DNA of 9,232 bases from Caldilineae bacterium (lineage in GTDB: Bacteria > Chloroflexota > Anaerolineae > J102), in contig RFJM01000111.1 in assembly GCA_003694905.1 (NCBI GenBank), positions 1-9,232 on the forward strand, given 5' to 3'. Shown here one piece after another: positions 1 to 6,754 of the stretch (the stretch's first letter is position 1; the number at the start of each line of letters is the position of its first letter). The notes under the pieces were generated by a model, which saw only the letters and a list, made by a program, of their open reading frames with translations, did no database searches and had not been told where the DNA came from. The position numbers and the translations under genes are program-made.

Positions 1-83
1 GGTAAGGGTCCCTCTGCAAGGGGGGTGCGGGGGAACACGTATGGGGTGTTCCCCCGCACCCCCCTTGCAGAGGGACCCTTACC
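1..83. repeat. Perfect 38-bp inverted repeat with 7-nt loop
   Basis: Bases 1-38 are the exact reverse complement of bases 46-83, separated by a 7-nt loop at 39-45. The arms are asymmetric in composition, with a G-run-rich left arm and a C-run-rich right arm. No mismatch occurs over 38 pairs, which cannot be chance. No coding gene overlaps it: the E1-alpha reading frame is open through it, but without recognisable protein similarity. It could be a genomic palindromic repeat, a small terminal-inverted-repeat element, a strong terminator of an upstream gene (it lacks a T-tract), or a fold-back artefact, because the left arm stops exactly at base 1. The sequence does not decide between these. Confidence 0.9.
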
Positions 84-156
84 AGCCCGGCGCACCGGCT
101 GCCCCTATCTTGAAACGTACCCCAGACGGGGTTCGCGCTTTCTGCGACCCCGCGTG

Positions 157-162
157 TACAAT
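157..162 (+). promoter_or_regulatory. Possible -10 box (TACAAT) upstream of the operon
   Basis: TACAAT differs from the sigma-70 consensus TATAAT at one base and lies about 67 bp upstream of the first start codon, in the only sizeable non-coding stretch before the gene series. No convincing -35 box sits 16-18 bp upstream. TTCGCG at 132-137 would give a 19-bp spacer and is a poor match. A stem of GGTCGA (169-174) with TCGACC (185-190) follows in the predicted 5' leader. This is a weak prediction based on one hexamer. Confidence 0.3.
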
Positions 163-228
163 AGAAACGGTCGAGCCAAGTCTTTCGACCCCGTTCGTCC
201 CTTCTTCCGGCAATCATCCCCGTTCATT

Positions 229-1212
229 ATGCCATCATCACCCGTGGACCCGGTTGAGCTCTACCGGCGCATGGTGCTCATCCGGGAGTTCGAATTGCGG
301 GCCATCCGCGAACGTCGCGGCGGGCTCATTCCGGGGTTCATCCATTCCTGTGTGGGCGAGGAGGCCACGGCGGTGGGAGCCTGCGCGGCTCTGGCTGGCA
401 ACGACGTCATTACCAGCACCCATCGCGGCCACGGCCATCTCATCGCCAAGGGAGGCGACCCCCGTTACATGATGGCCGAACTGGCCGCGCGCAGCACCGG
501 TTATTGCGGTGGGAAAGGGGGAAGCCTGCACATGGCAGATTTCGATCTGGGCATCCTGGGCGCCAACGGCATTGTAGCCGGAGGGATCCCCATGGCCGTG
601 GGCGCAGCGCTTGCCTTTCAGATGCGGCGGGAACCACGCGTGGCGCTGGCTTTCTTCGGCGACGGCGCCGTGAACGAGGGTGCTTTTCATGAGGCCGCCA
701 ACCTGGCGGGCCTATGGAAGCTGCCCGTCATCTTCTTCTGCGAGAACAACCTCTACGGCGAGGGCACACCCCAACACAAGCAGGCGCCGATTCGCGATCT
801 GGCCATGCGCGCAGAAGGCTACGGCTTCCCAGGTGTCATTGTAGACGGCAACGACGTGTGGGCGGTCTACGAGACCACCCGCGCCGCGGTCGAGCGGGCG
901 CGCGCCGGTGATGGTCCCACCTTCATCGAAGGCAAGACCTACCGCTACCGCGGCCATTACGAAGGCGACCCCATGGTCTATCGGGACAAAGAAGAGATCG
1001 AGGCCTGGAAACAGCGCGACCCCATCGACCGCTGGCGGCAGCGCCTGCTGACAGAGTACGGCGTGCAGCCGGAGCGACTGGATGCCATCGTGGCCGAAGT
1101 GCGGCACCAGCTCGATGAAGCCGTTGCCTTTGCCGCCTCTAGCCCAGAGCCACCACCGGAGGCGGCGCTGGAAGGCGTATACGGCGATACCCACGAGGGG
1201 AGGGTCTTCTGA
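229..1212 (+). CDS. TPP-dependent 2-oxo acid/acetoin dehydrogenase E1 component, alpha subunit
   Basis: This 327-residue protein is the alpha subunit of an alpha2beta2 E1 enzyme, which uses thiamine diphosphate to decarboxylate a 2-oxo acid (or cleave acetoin) and pass the acyl group to a lipoyl E2. It is cytoplasmic. The family N-terminus (LYRRMVLIREFE) begins at residue 11. RGHGH lies at 66-70, and the TPP/Mg motif runs from GDGAVNEG (144-151) to the NN pair (173-174). The mobile loop YRYRGHYEGDP is at 238-248. The GHYEGDPxxYR form resembles acetoin dehydrogenase (AcoA) or bacterial PdhA more than branched-chain BkdA1; substrate cannot be fixed. The frame is open back to base 25, but ATG 229 was chosen because upstream residues show no family similarity. 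No Shine-Dalgarno is visible. The beta subunit starts one base after the stop. Confidence 0.93.
   Translation: MPSSPVDPVELYRRMVLIREFELRAIRERRGGLIPGFIHSCVGEEATAVGACAALAGNDVITSTHRGHGHLIAKGGDPRYMMAELAARSTGYCGGKGGSLHMADFDLGILGANGIVAGGIPMAVGAALAFQMRREPRVALAFFGDGAVNEGAFHEAANLAGLWKLPVIFFCENNLYGEGTPQHKQAPIRDLAMRAEGYGFPGVIVDGNDVWAVYETTRAAVERARAGDGPTFIEGKTYRYRGHYEGDPMVYRDKEEIEAWKQRDPIDRWRQRLLTEYGVQPERLDAIVAEVRHQLDEAVAFAASSPEPPPEAALEGVYGDTHEGRVF
1195..1204 (+). promoter_or_regulatory. Strong ribosome binding site of the E1 beta gene
   Basis: A purine-rich GAGGGGAGGG lies inside the last codons of the alpha-subunit gene, with 9 nt between it and ATG 1214. It fixes that ATG as the beta-subunit start, in preference to the 44 codons of open frame upstream. 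Confidence 0.75.
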
Positions 1213-1213
1213 C

Positions 1214-2200
1214 ATGCCCCGCACCATCACCTTCGGTCAGGCCATCAACGAGGCCATGTGTGAGGAAATGCGCCGGGACGAGCGCGTCTTCCTGATGGGC
1301 GAAGATGTGGGCGTGTTCGGCGGTGTCTTCGGCGTGTCCGCGGGGATGCTCGATGAGTTCGGCGAAGAGCGGGTGCGCGACACCCCCATCTCGGAGGCAG
1401 CCATCGTGGGGGCGGGTCTGGGCGCAGCCCTGGTGGGGATGAGGCCCATCGTCGAGATCATGTTCGCCGATTTCGTCACCGTGGCCATGGACCAGGTAGT
1501 CAACCAGGTGGCCAAAGCGCGCTACATGAGCGGCGGCAAGGCCGACGTACCCCTCACTATTCGCCTGGCCCACGGCGCGCCGGGTGCGGCTGCGGCCCAA
1601 CATTCCCAGAGTCCCGAAGCCTGGTTCATGAACGTGCCCGGACTCAAGATCGCCGTTCCCGCCACCCCCCGCGATGCAAAAGGGCTGCTCAAGACCGCGA
1701 TCCGTGGGCGCGACCCCGTTCTGTTCTTCGAGCATAAGATGCTCTACGCCGAAAAGGGGGAAGTGCCCGATGAAGACTACACCATCCCTTTCGGCCAGGC
1801 CGTCGTCCACCGCGCGGGCAGCGACATCACCGTCATCGCCATCGGCGGAGTGCTGCCGGCGGTCATGCAGGCTGCTGCGCAACTGGCTTCGGAAGGCATC
1901 TCGGTGGAAGTCGTGGATCCGCGGACCCTCGTTCCCCTGGATCTGGAGACCCTGGCGGCCTCGGTGCAACGGACACATCGGGTGTTGATCGTACACGAGG
2001 CCCATCGCCGCGCCGGCCCCGGCGCCGAGATCGCGGCCCTGCTGGCCGAACATGTCATCGCCTATCTGGATGCCCCCATCCTGCGCGTGGCCACCCAGAA
2101 CGTCCCCTTCCCCTACAACCCCGACCTCGAGCGCTACATCCTCCCCACCGTGGAGGATGTCGTGCATGCCGTGAGGGCTGCGGTACGGTATGAACTTTGA
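1214..2200 (+). CDS. TPP-dependent 2-oxo acid/acetoin dehydrogenase E1 component, beta subunit
   Basis: This 328-residue protein is the partner of the preceding alpha subunit. The beta subunit supplies the glutamate that activates the thiamine aminopyrimidine and much of the E1-E2 contact surface. The N-terminal pyrimidine-binding domain shows GEDVGVFGG from residue 29 and DTPISE at 56-61, with Glu61 the expected activating residue. HSQSPEAWF, from His130, is the usual active-site strand. The C-terminal transketolase-like domain begins near residue 190, with VVDPRTLVPLD at 233-243 and HEAHRRAGPGAE at 261-272. The ending VPFPYNP...ERYILPT is typical for AcoB/PdhB. Length matches the family. 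ATG 1214 lies just after the alpha stop and has a strong ribosome site, so the two subunits are probably translated together. No E2 or E3 gene is in the window. Confidence 0.94.
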   Translation: MPRTITFGQAINEAMCEEMRRDERVFLMGEDVGVFGGVFGVSAGMLDEFGEERVRDTPISEAAIVGAGLGAALVGMRPIVEIMFADFVTVAMDQVVNQVAKARYMSGGKADVPLTIRLAHGAPGAAAAQHSQSPEAWFMNVPGLKIAVPATPRDAKGLLKTAIRGRDPVLFFEHKMLYAEKGEVPDEDYTIPFGQAVVHRAGSDITVIAIGGVLPAVMQAAAQLASEGISVEVVDPRTLVPLDLETLAASVQRTHRVLIVHEAHRRAGPGAEIAALLAEHVIAYLDAPILRVATQNVPFPYNPDLERYILPTVEDVVHAVRAAVRYEL

Positions 2201-2244
2201 CGGGAGTCGGCGCGACCGGCCCGAGGCAGTCACCGCGGCTCCCG
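2201..2244 (+). other. Weak intercistronic stem between E1 beta and the carbamoyltransferase
   Basis: The longest gap inside the gene series, 81 bp, starts with CGGGAG (2201-2206), which can pair with CTCCCG (2239-2244) around a GC-rich interior. No T-tract follows, so it is not a convincing intrinsic terminator. It could be a transcript-processing or stabilising element that separates the E1 genes from the rest, or it may be chance in GC-rich DNA. Confidence 0.2.
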
Positions 2245-2271
2245 CTTCATCCCTTATCTCACACAACGATC

Positions 2272-2276
2272 AGGAA
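2272..2276 (+). promoter_or_regulatory. Ribosome binding site of the carbamoyltransferase gene
   Basis: AGGAA lies 5 nt before ATG 2282. It supports that start, which also matches the expected N-terminus of the protein. Confidence 0.5.
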
Positions 2277-2281
2277 CTGCC

Positions 2282-3274
2282 ATGAAAACCCAACTCTTCC
2301 AAAAAGACTTCATCACCACCCAGGATTGGACGGTCGACGAACTACAGACCATGTTGGATGTGGCCTTCAAGCTCAAGGCCGATTTCGCCATGGGCGTTCC
2401 CCAGGATCACATCCTGCGGGCCAAGACGCTCTATATGCTTTTCTTCGAAGAGAGTACCCGTACCCGCAACTCCTTCGAAACGGGCATGACTCAGCTTGGC
2501 GGCCATGCCATCTATCTCACCCCCAAGGCCACCCAGATCGGCCACGGCGAGAATGCCAAAGATACGGGCATGGTGCTGGGCAGCTACGGCAACGCCATCG
2601 CCGTACGCGATTGCCGCACGGGCATCGGCCAGCGCTATCTGCGCGAGCTGGCCAGGTGGTCGCCTGTGCCTATCTACAGCATGCAGGAAGATGTGGACCA
2701 TCCCTGCCAGGCGATGGCGGACCTGATGACCCTGCAGGAACTTTTCGGCCGGAATCTACGCGGGCGCAAATTCGTCATCTCCTGGACGTACGCGCCCAAG
2801 TACGTCCGCCCGCTGAGCGTACCCCAGTCCCTGATCATGCTCATGCCTCGCTTCGGCATGGATGTCACCCTGGCGCATCCCGAGGGCTATCACCTCATGC
2901 CGGAGATCATGGAGATCGCGCGCAGGAATGCCGAGGAAGCGGGTGTCAAGTTCGAGGTCGTGGACGATATGGACGCAGCTTTCGAGAATGCCGATTTCGT
3001 GTACCCCAAATCCTGGGGGCCTATCATGGTCACCGAAGACGAGGCCGAGGTCGAAGCCATGGCGGCCCGGCACAAAGACTGGCGGGCCACAGCCAAACGA
3101 ATGAAACTCGCCAAGAAACACGCCGTCTACATGCACTGTATGCCCATCGACCGCGGCCACGAGGCCGACGACGAAGTCATCGATGGCCCGCAATCCGTCA
3201 TCTACCAGCAGGCCGAAAACCGCCTGCATGTCCAGAAAGCCCTGATGGCCCTGACCATGGGTGGCCGCTGGTAG
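2282..3274 (+). CDS. ygeW: YgeW-type knotted carbamoyltransferase (ornithine/aspartate carbamoyltransferase superfamily)
   Basis: This 330-residue enzyme transfers a carbamoyl group between carbamoyl phosphate and an amino or ureido acceptor; in a catabolic setting the reverse reaction would yield carbamoyl phosphate. Carbamoyl phosphate motifs are STRTR (58-62) and HPCQ (140-143). A proline-rich loop, YAPKYVRPLSVPQ (170-182), is the hallmark of knotted members (acetyl- and succinylornithine carbamoyltransferases, YgeW) and is absent from ordinary OTC/ATC. MDVTLAHPEGY (193-203) and YPKSW (241-245) match my recollection of E. coli YgeW closely. The C-terminus (HCMP at 285-288, ENRLHVQKA at 312-320) looks more like ornithine carbamoyltransferase, and the protein is shorter than E. 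coli YgeW (about 400 residues). The substrate is unknown for this type. The M20 hydrolase follows after 14 bp. Automatic pipelines would probably call it ornithine carbamoyltransferase; N-acetylornithine carbamoyltransferase is an alternative. Confidence 0.85.
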   Translation: MKTQLFQKDFITTQDWTVDELQTMLDVAFKLKADFAMGVPQDHILRAKTLYMLFFEESTRTRNSFETGMTQLGGHAIYLTPKATQIGHGENAKDTGMVLGSYGNAIAVRDCRTGIGQRYLRELARWSPVPIYSMQEDVDHPCQAMADLMTLQELFGRNLRGRKFVISWTYAPKYVRPLSVPQSLIMLMPRFGMDVTLAHPEGYHLMPEIMEIARRNAEEAGVKFEVVDDMDAAFENADFVYPKSWGPIMVTEDEAEVEAMAARHKDWRATAKRMKLAKKHAVYMHCMPIDRGHEADDEVIDGPQSVIYQQAENRLHVQKALMALTMGGRW

Positions 3275-3288
3275 CCCCTCCTTCCGCT

Positions 3289-4530
3289 ATGACTCAGGCC
3301 GTACCTGCCCCCCTGCGCCGGGCCGCAGAGCAATTGCGGCGCGTAGCCCCGACCCTGCACCGGGCCCAAACCGACTTCCTGGCCGACCTCATCCGCATCG
3401 AGAGCTATACAGGCCGGGAAGGCCCCGCGGTCGAGCGCACCCTGGCCGAAATGGAGGCCTTGGGCATGCGCAACGTGCGTACCGATAGCGCCGGCGATGC
3501 CCTGGCCGAAGTCGGCGAAGGGCCGTTCAGGCTGCTCTACGACGCACACCTGGACGAAAACGAGGTCGCAGACGAGCGGGACTGGCCCAATCCCCCCCTG
3601 CAACCCACCATCCGCGAGGGCAGGATGTATGGTCTGGGGGCCTCGGACTGCAAGGGCGGGGTGGCGACCATCGTCTACGGCGCCCATCTGGCCGCCAGAC
3701 TGGGCCTGGCCGCCGACTGCACCATCACCGTTCAGGGCTCTACCCTGGAAGAAGACGCCGAGGGCTTTGCCATGCGGCACCTCCTGGAAACAGACGGCTT
3801 CCCCCGCCCTCACGCCGTTCTCCTGGCCGAAGCCACCGATCTCACCCTGCGGCGAGGCCACCGCGGTCGCTGCGAGATCAAAGTCAGGGTCAGGGGAAAG
3901 CCGGCCCATGCCAGCACCCCCGAACTCGGGGAAAACGCCATCCTCAAGACCCGGCCGGTGTTGGATGCCCTGGAGGCCATGACGCCCCATCTGCCTGCGC
4001 ACCCCGTGCTGGGCCGCGGTACCCAAGTGGTGACCATGGTCGAATCACCCCGCACGCCCAACACCGTGCCGGCCTGGTGCGAGCTCACCCTCGACCGCCG
4101 CCTGACTCCCGGCGAGACGGCGGAAAGCGTGCTGGAGAGCGTGCGCCGGGCCGTGGCCGGGCTGGACGCGCACCCCTACCTGCCCACCCAGAAAGTCGTT
4201 TCCTGGACAGGCCGGGACCTGAGCGGGCCCGCCTTTTTCCCCGGCTGGCTGCTCGACGCCGACGACCCCCTGCTTGAGGCGGGCAGACTCACTTGTATAG
4301 CGCTTTGGGGTCGCGCCCCGCGGGTGGACGTATGGCAATTCAGCACGAATGGCACCTATTCTGCCGGTGTGGCCGGTATTCCTACCCTGGGCTTCGGCCC
4401 CATGGAAGAACGCTACGTGCACACCCCCGAAGACCAGGTCGATCTGGACAAGCTGTTGCAAGGGGCGATGTTCTACGCCCTTTTTCCGCTGGCGTACAGC
4501 ATTGTTCGTACTTCTCTGCCTGTCATGTGA
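3289..4530 (+). CDS. ygeY: M20-family metallohydrolase, YgeY type (ArgE/DapE-like)
   Basis: This 413-residue cytoplasmic di-zinc hydrolase should cleave an amide or acyl-amino bond of a small carboxylated substrate. Expected metal ligands and catalytic residues are in order: His87 and Asp89 (DAHLDE), Asp120 (ASDCKGG), Glu154/Glu155 (TLEED), Glu181 (LAEATD) and His378 (VHTPED). The dimerisation/lid domain lies at about 190-300. RGHRGR (189-194) and VWQFSTNG (348-355) closely resemble E. coli YgeY (RGHRGR, WTFSTNG), favouring that subgroup over true ArgE, DapE or carboxypeptidase G2. ATG 3289 was chosen because the M20 domain begins near residue 27. The frame stays open 1.1 kb upstream through the previous gene, but that is coding shadow. 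No Shine-Dalgarno is visible; the start follows a pyrimidine tract. Adjacency to the YgeW-like gene repeats the known ygeW-ygeY association. Its true substrate is unknown. Confidence 0.85.
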   Translation: MTQAVPAPLRRAAEQLRRVAPTLHRAQTDFLADLIRIESYTGREGPAVERTLAEMEALGMRNVRTDSAGDALAEVGEGPFRLLYDAHLDENEVADERDWPNPPLQPTIREGRMYGLGASDCKGGVATIVYGAHLAARLGLAADCTITVQGSTLEEDAEGFAMRHLLETDGFPRPHAVLLAEATDLTLRRGHRGRCEIKVRVRGKPAHASTPELGENAILKTRPVLDALEAMTPHLPAHPVLGRGTQVVTMVESPRTPNTVPAWCELTLDRRLTPGETAESVLESVRRAVAGLDAHPYLPTQKVVSWTGRDLSGPAFFPGWLLDADDPLLEAGRLTCIALWGRAPRVDVWQFSTNGTYSAGVAGIPTLGFGPMEERYVHTPEDQVDLDKLLQGAMFYALFPLAYSIVRTSLPVM

Positions 4531-4539
4531 GTGTGCATC

Positions 4540-5064
4540 ATGTTCCGAGAAAAGACAATCGCAGACGTTCTGACGGTCGCCCGCTTTCTCATCGGAGTCT
4601 ACCTCTTCTGGCTGGGTTCCCTGGGCGAGCGGGCTACCCTCTCCCTGGCCGCCAGTTTGTTGTGGCTGGCCTGGGTGACCGACGTGCTGGACGGCCCAAT
4701 TGCCCGTCGCAGCCCCATCCCCACCATCAGTCGCATCGGCCGGCATGATCTCCATGCCGATATGACCGTGACCGCGGGAACCTGGGGCTATCTCTGGCTA
4801 AGTGGATTTATCGGTACATCCCTGGCATTTATCGTGGCGGTTCTGGCCATCCTGCTCATCTGGTACACCCGCTCCATCCACGTATGCTCCGCCGTGCAGG
4901 CCACCTCCTATGGGACCATGCTCTACACCTGCTTTGCCAATGCGCCCTTCTACGGATGGGCCCTGGTGAGCTGGCTGGCCCTGGTGGTGGGCGTCACCTG
5001 GCCTCGCTTTCCCCAAAAGGCCAGCGAGTTCCTGCACGGCATCGCTTCTCTAATCCGGCAGTAG
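4540..5064 (+). CDS. Small membrane protein, CDP-alcohol phosphatidyltransferase-like
   Basis: This 174-residue integral membrane protein resembles the CDP-alcohol phosphatidyltransferase family, which joins a CDP-linked lipid or alcohol to a second alcohol (as in phosphatidylglycerol phosphate or inositol phosphate lipid synthesis). Hydrophobic segments lie at about residues 10-28, 34-47, 83-108 and 132-153. The signature D-x2-D-G-x2-A-R is intact at 48-56 (DVLDGPIAR), and the two later aspartates are Asp70 and Asp74. Spacing differs from the canonical AR-x8-G-x3-D-x3-D: there are 10 residues before the glycine and 2 after it, one residue longer overall. Activity is therefore likely but not certain. 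GTG 4531, directly after the upstream stop, is an alternative start adding three residues; ATG 4540 is preferred. A phospholipid-type enzyme is unexpected among soluble catabolic enzymes. Confidence 0.75.
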   Translation: MFREKTIADVLTVARFLIGVYLFWLGSLGERATLSLAASLLWLAWVTDVLDGPIARRSPIPTISRIGRHDLHADMTVTAGTWGYLWLSGFIGTSLAFIVAVLAILLIWYTRSIHVCSAVQATSYGTMLYTCFANAPFYGWALVSWLALVVGVTWPRFPQKASEFLHGIASLIRQ

Positions 5065-5070
5065 CCACCC

Positions 5071-5075
5071 AGGAA
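5071..5075 (+). promoter_or_regulatory. Ribosome binding site of the SDR gene
   Basis: AGGAA lies 9 nt before ATG 5085. It supports this start over the 67 codons of open frame upstream, which overlap the preceding gene. Confidence 0.5.
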
Positions 5076-5084
5076 CAACCTTCT

Positions 5085-5870
5085 ATGACACCCAAACGCT
5101 TCGTCAATCAGGTCGCCATCGTCACGGGTGCGGCCGGAGGCATCGGTCGCGCCTGCGCTCTGCGCTTCGCCCAAGAGGGCGCACACGTGGCGTGTCTGGA
5201 CACCCGCGCGGCGAACAATGAGGACACCGCCGCCCAATGCCGCGAGCATGGCGTCGAAGCCCTGGCCCTGACCTGCAACGTCTCCCAGAAAGCAGAGGTA
5301 CAGGCCGCGGTGCAGGCTACCGAGGAAACCTGGGGGCGGGTCGATATCCTCGTCGCGGCCGCAGGCATCTATTCGGGCAGCCCCCTGGTGGAAGTAAGCC
5401 TCGAGCAATGGCAGCGGCTGATCGACGTCAACCTGACCGGAGTCTTTCTCACCAATCAAGCGGTAGCGCCCATCCTCATGCGGCAGCGCAGCGGCAGCAT
5501 CATCAACATCTCTTCCATGGCGGGGAAGACGAGTTGGCCTGCGACTGCCGAGTATTCGGCTTCCAAGACCGGTGTGATCGGGCTGACCCGCTCGGTGGCG
5601 ATGGAACTTGCGCCCTACGGTGTCACCGTCAACGCGGTCTGCCCCGGCAACACGCTGACCGACATGGTCCGTAAAGTGGCAGCCACCGTAGGGCCACAGG
5701 AAGGGCTGACGGCCGAGGAATGGCTGCAACGCCGCGCCCAGGACTGTCCTATGAAACGCATGGCCGAGCCCTGGGAAATCGCCGGCGTGGTGGCGTTCCT
5801 CGCCTCACCCGACTCTCGCTACCTGACAGGTCAGGCCATCGAAGTCGACGGTGGCATGGTCATGAGCTAG
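5085..5870 (+). CDS. Short-chain dehydrogenase/reductase (SDR, classical type)
   Basis: This 261-residue cytoplasmic oxidoreductase has the complete classical SDR set: the dinucleotide motif TGAAGGIG (14-21), the AAAG strand (91-94), Asn116, Ser144 in NISSMAG, and the catalytic YSASK (Tyr157, Lys161). Asp39 at the end of the second beta strand favours NAD(H) over NADP(H). AVCPG (185-189) and the C-terminal GGM are usual. Such proteins are often annotated as FabG or as glucose/sorbitol dehydrogenase, and the family is too broad for substrate prediction. Followed at 2 bp by an isomerase-like gene and then a sugar kinase and aldolase, it most likely oxidises a hydroxyl of a small polyol, sugar or sugar acid. 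That role is inferred from context. Confidence 0.92.
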   Translation: MTPKRFVNQVAIVTGAAGGIGRACALRFAQEGAHVACLDTRAANNEDTAAQCREHGVEALALTCNVSQKAEVQAAVQATEETWGRVDILVAAAGIYSGSPLVEVSLEQWQRLIDVNLTGVFLTNQAVAPILMRQRSGSIINISSMAGKTSWPATAEYSASKTGVIGLTRSVAMELAPYGVTVNAVCPGNTLTDMVRKVAATVGPQEGLTAEEWLQRRAQDCPMKRMAEPWEIAGVVAFLASPDSRYLTGQAIEVDGGMVMS

Positions 5871-5872
5871 CC

Positions 5873-6703
5873 ATGCACTACACCGGCTATCTCGATTTCT
5901 GGTTTCGCGACCGGCCCCTCATCGAGCGGGTCGAGCCCTTTGTCGCTTTGGGCATCCGGCATCTCAATGTATTCTTCTGGCGGCAGGTGCCCATCGCCCG
6001 CCTGGTCGCGGAGTGCCGGCGGCACGGAGCCCAACTCTATTCCACCTTCGACGGCGACATGGGCTCGCTGGCCGACCCCGGCGACAACGATAAGACCTAT
6101 CGAAGCTGGGCCGAAAGCCTGGAGATGGCCGAGCGCTTCGGTATTTCCGTCCTCTACATCTTCTCCAACCAGATCGAGGTACAAAACGGCATCGAGGTCG
6201 TGCGCCGGCTTTCGGGTAATTACGGCGAAGCGGAGCAATACGCCAACCTGCTGGCACAGACCGAACGCATCCTCAAACTGGTGGAACAGACGAGCGTCGA
6301 AGTGCGGGTCGAATGTTTGAATCGCTTCCATTTCTTGGGCCGCGTCCTCGTTGATTCGTCCCGGCTTGCTGCCGACTGGGTGCGCCGTATGAATCATCCC
6401 CAGTTCCGGCTCACCTTCGACACCTATCACCAACAGCGAGGCTCCGGCGATCTTCTCTGGACGCTGGAGACATACTTCGATCTCATCTCCGGCGTCCACA
6501 TCGGTGATGTCCCCACCCGCCAGGAGCCCGGCACCGGCGAGATCAACTTCGTCAACATCCGTCGCCGGTTGCACGACCTGGGCTACGACGGCGAGATCGG
6601 CCTGGAGTTTTCACCCTCGACCACCGAGGCGGATGCCCTGGCCCGCACACGCAGGCTGTTTCCCCTGCACCTGGATGAAGAGGAGGACGCGCCTCCGGCC
6701 TAG
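5873..6703 (+). CDS. Hydroxypyruvate isomerase-like sugar-phosphate isomerase/epimerase (xylose isomerase-like TIM barrel)
   Basis: This 276-residue protein belongs to the AP-endonuclease-2/xylose-isomerase-like TIM barrels, close to Hyi (hydroxypyruvate isomerase) and the 2-oxo-tetronate isomerase OtnI. Candidate metal and proton-transfer residues are Glu147 (VECLN), Asp183 (TFDTYH), His209 (HIGDVP) and Glu245 (GLEFSP). The segment HIGDVPTRQEPGTGEINF (209-226) closely follows the Hyi pattern of H-x-x-x-x-P-x-R-x-E-P-x-T-G-E. It probably interconverts aldose and ketose forms, or epimerises, a small sugar or oxo sugar acid. ATG 5873 lies 2 bp after the SDR stop, so coupled translation is likely; the 51 upstream codons of open frame overlap the SDR gene and are not part of it. 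An acidic tail (EEEDAPPA) ends the protein. Confidence 0.85.
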   Translation: MHYTGYLDFWFRDRPLIERVEPFVALGIRHLNVFFWRQVPIARLVAECRRHGAQLYSTFDGDMGSLADPGDNDKTYRSWAESLEMAERFGISVLYIFSNQIEVQNGIEVVRRLSGNYGEAEQYANLLAQTERILKLVEQTSVEVRVECLNRFHFLGRVLVDSSRLAADWVRRMNHPQFRLTFDTYHQQRGSGDLLWTLETYFDLISGVHIGDVPTRQEPGTGEINFVNIRRRLHDLGYDGEIGLEFSPSTTEADALARTRRLFPLHLDEEEDAPPA

Positions 6704-6754
6704 CGTTTACCGGCCTCCTTTCAGCCACCCATCCATCCCTGTCCCTGCTCTTCT

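Noticed and set aside
126..194. Alternative pairing of ACGGGGT (126-132) with ACCCCGT (188-194) as a riboswitch or attenuator around the possible promoter.
   Set aside because: It straddles the candidate -10 box, so it would not be wholly transcribed, and it matches no riboswitch class I know.
25..228. N-terminal extension of the E1 alpha protein (68 codons from GTG 25).
   Set aside because: It translates the inverted repeat and leader, lacks family similarity, and the usual E1-alpha N-terminus fits ATG 229.
2201..2244. Intrinsic terminator between E1 beta and the carbamoyltransferase.
   Set aside because: The outer stem is only 6 bp with a long interior and no following T-tract. It is kept only as a weak stem.
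1139..2266. Antisense 375-codon open frame opposite the E1 beta gene.
   Set aside because: Composition is that of a codon-mirror frame (H, G, D rich), no domain is recognisable, and the + strand gene is certain.
2197..3288. Long open frame (364 codons, TTG start) running through the carbamoyltransferase gene in the frame of the M20 gene, giving an apparent 777-residue protein.
   Set aside because: The extension is rich in H, R, P and G with no domain similarity and lies wholly over a clear gene in another frame. Absence of stops is expected at this GC content.
2282..4530. Arginine biosynthesis pair (N-acetylornithine carbamoyltransferase plus acetylcitrulline deacetylase).
   Set aside because: It is chemically plausible, but both proteins match YgeW/YgeY hallmarks better and no other arg gene is present. 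It remains the main alternative.
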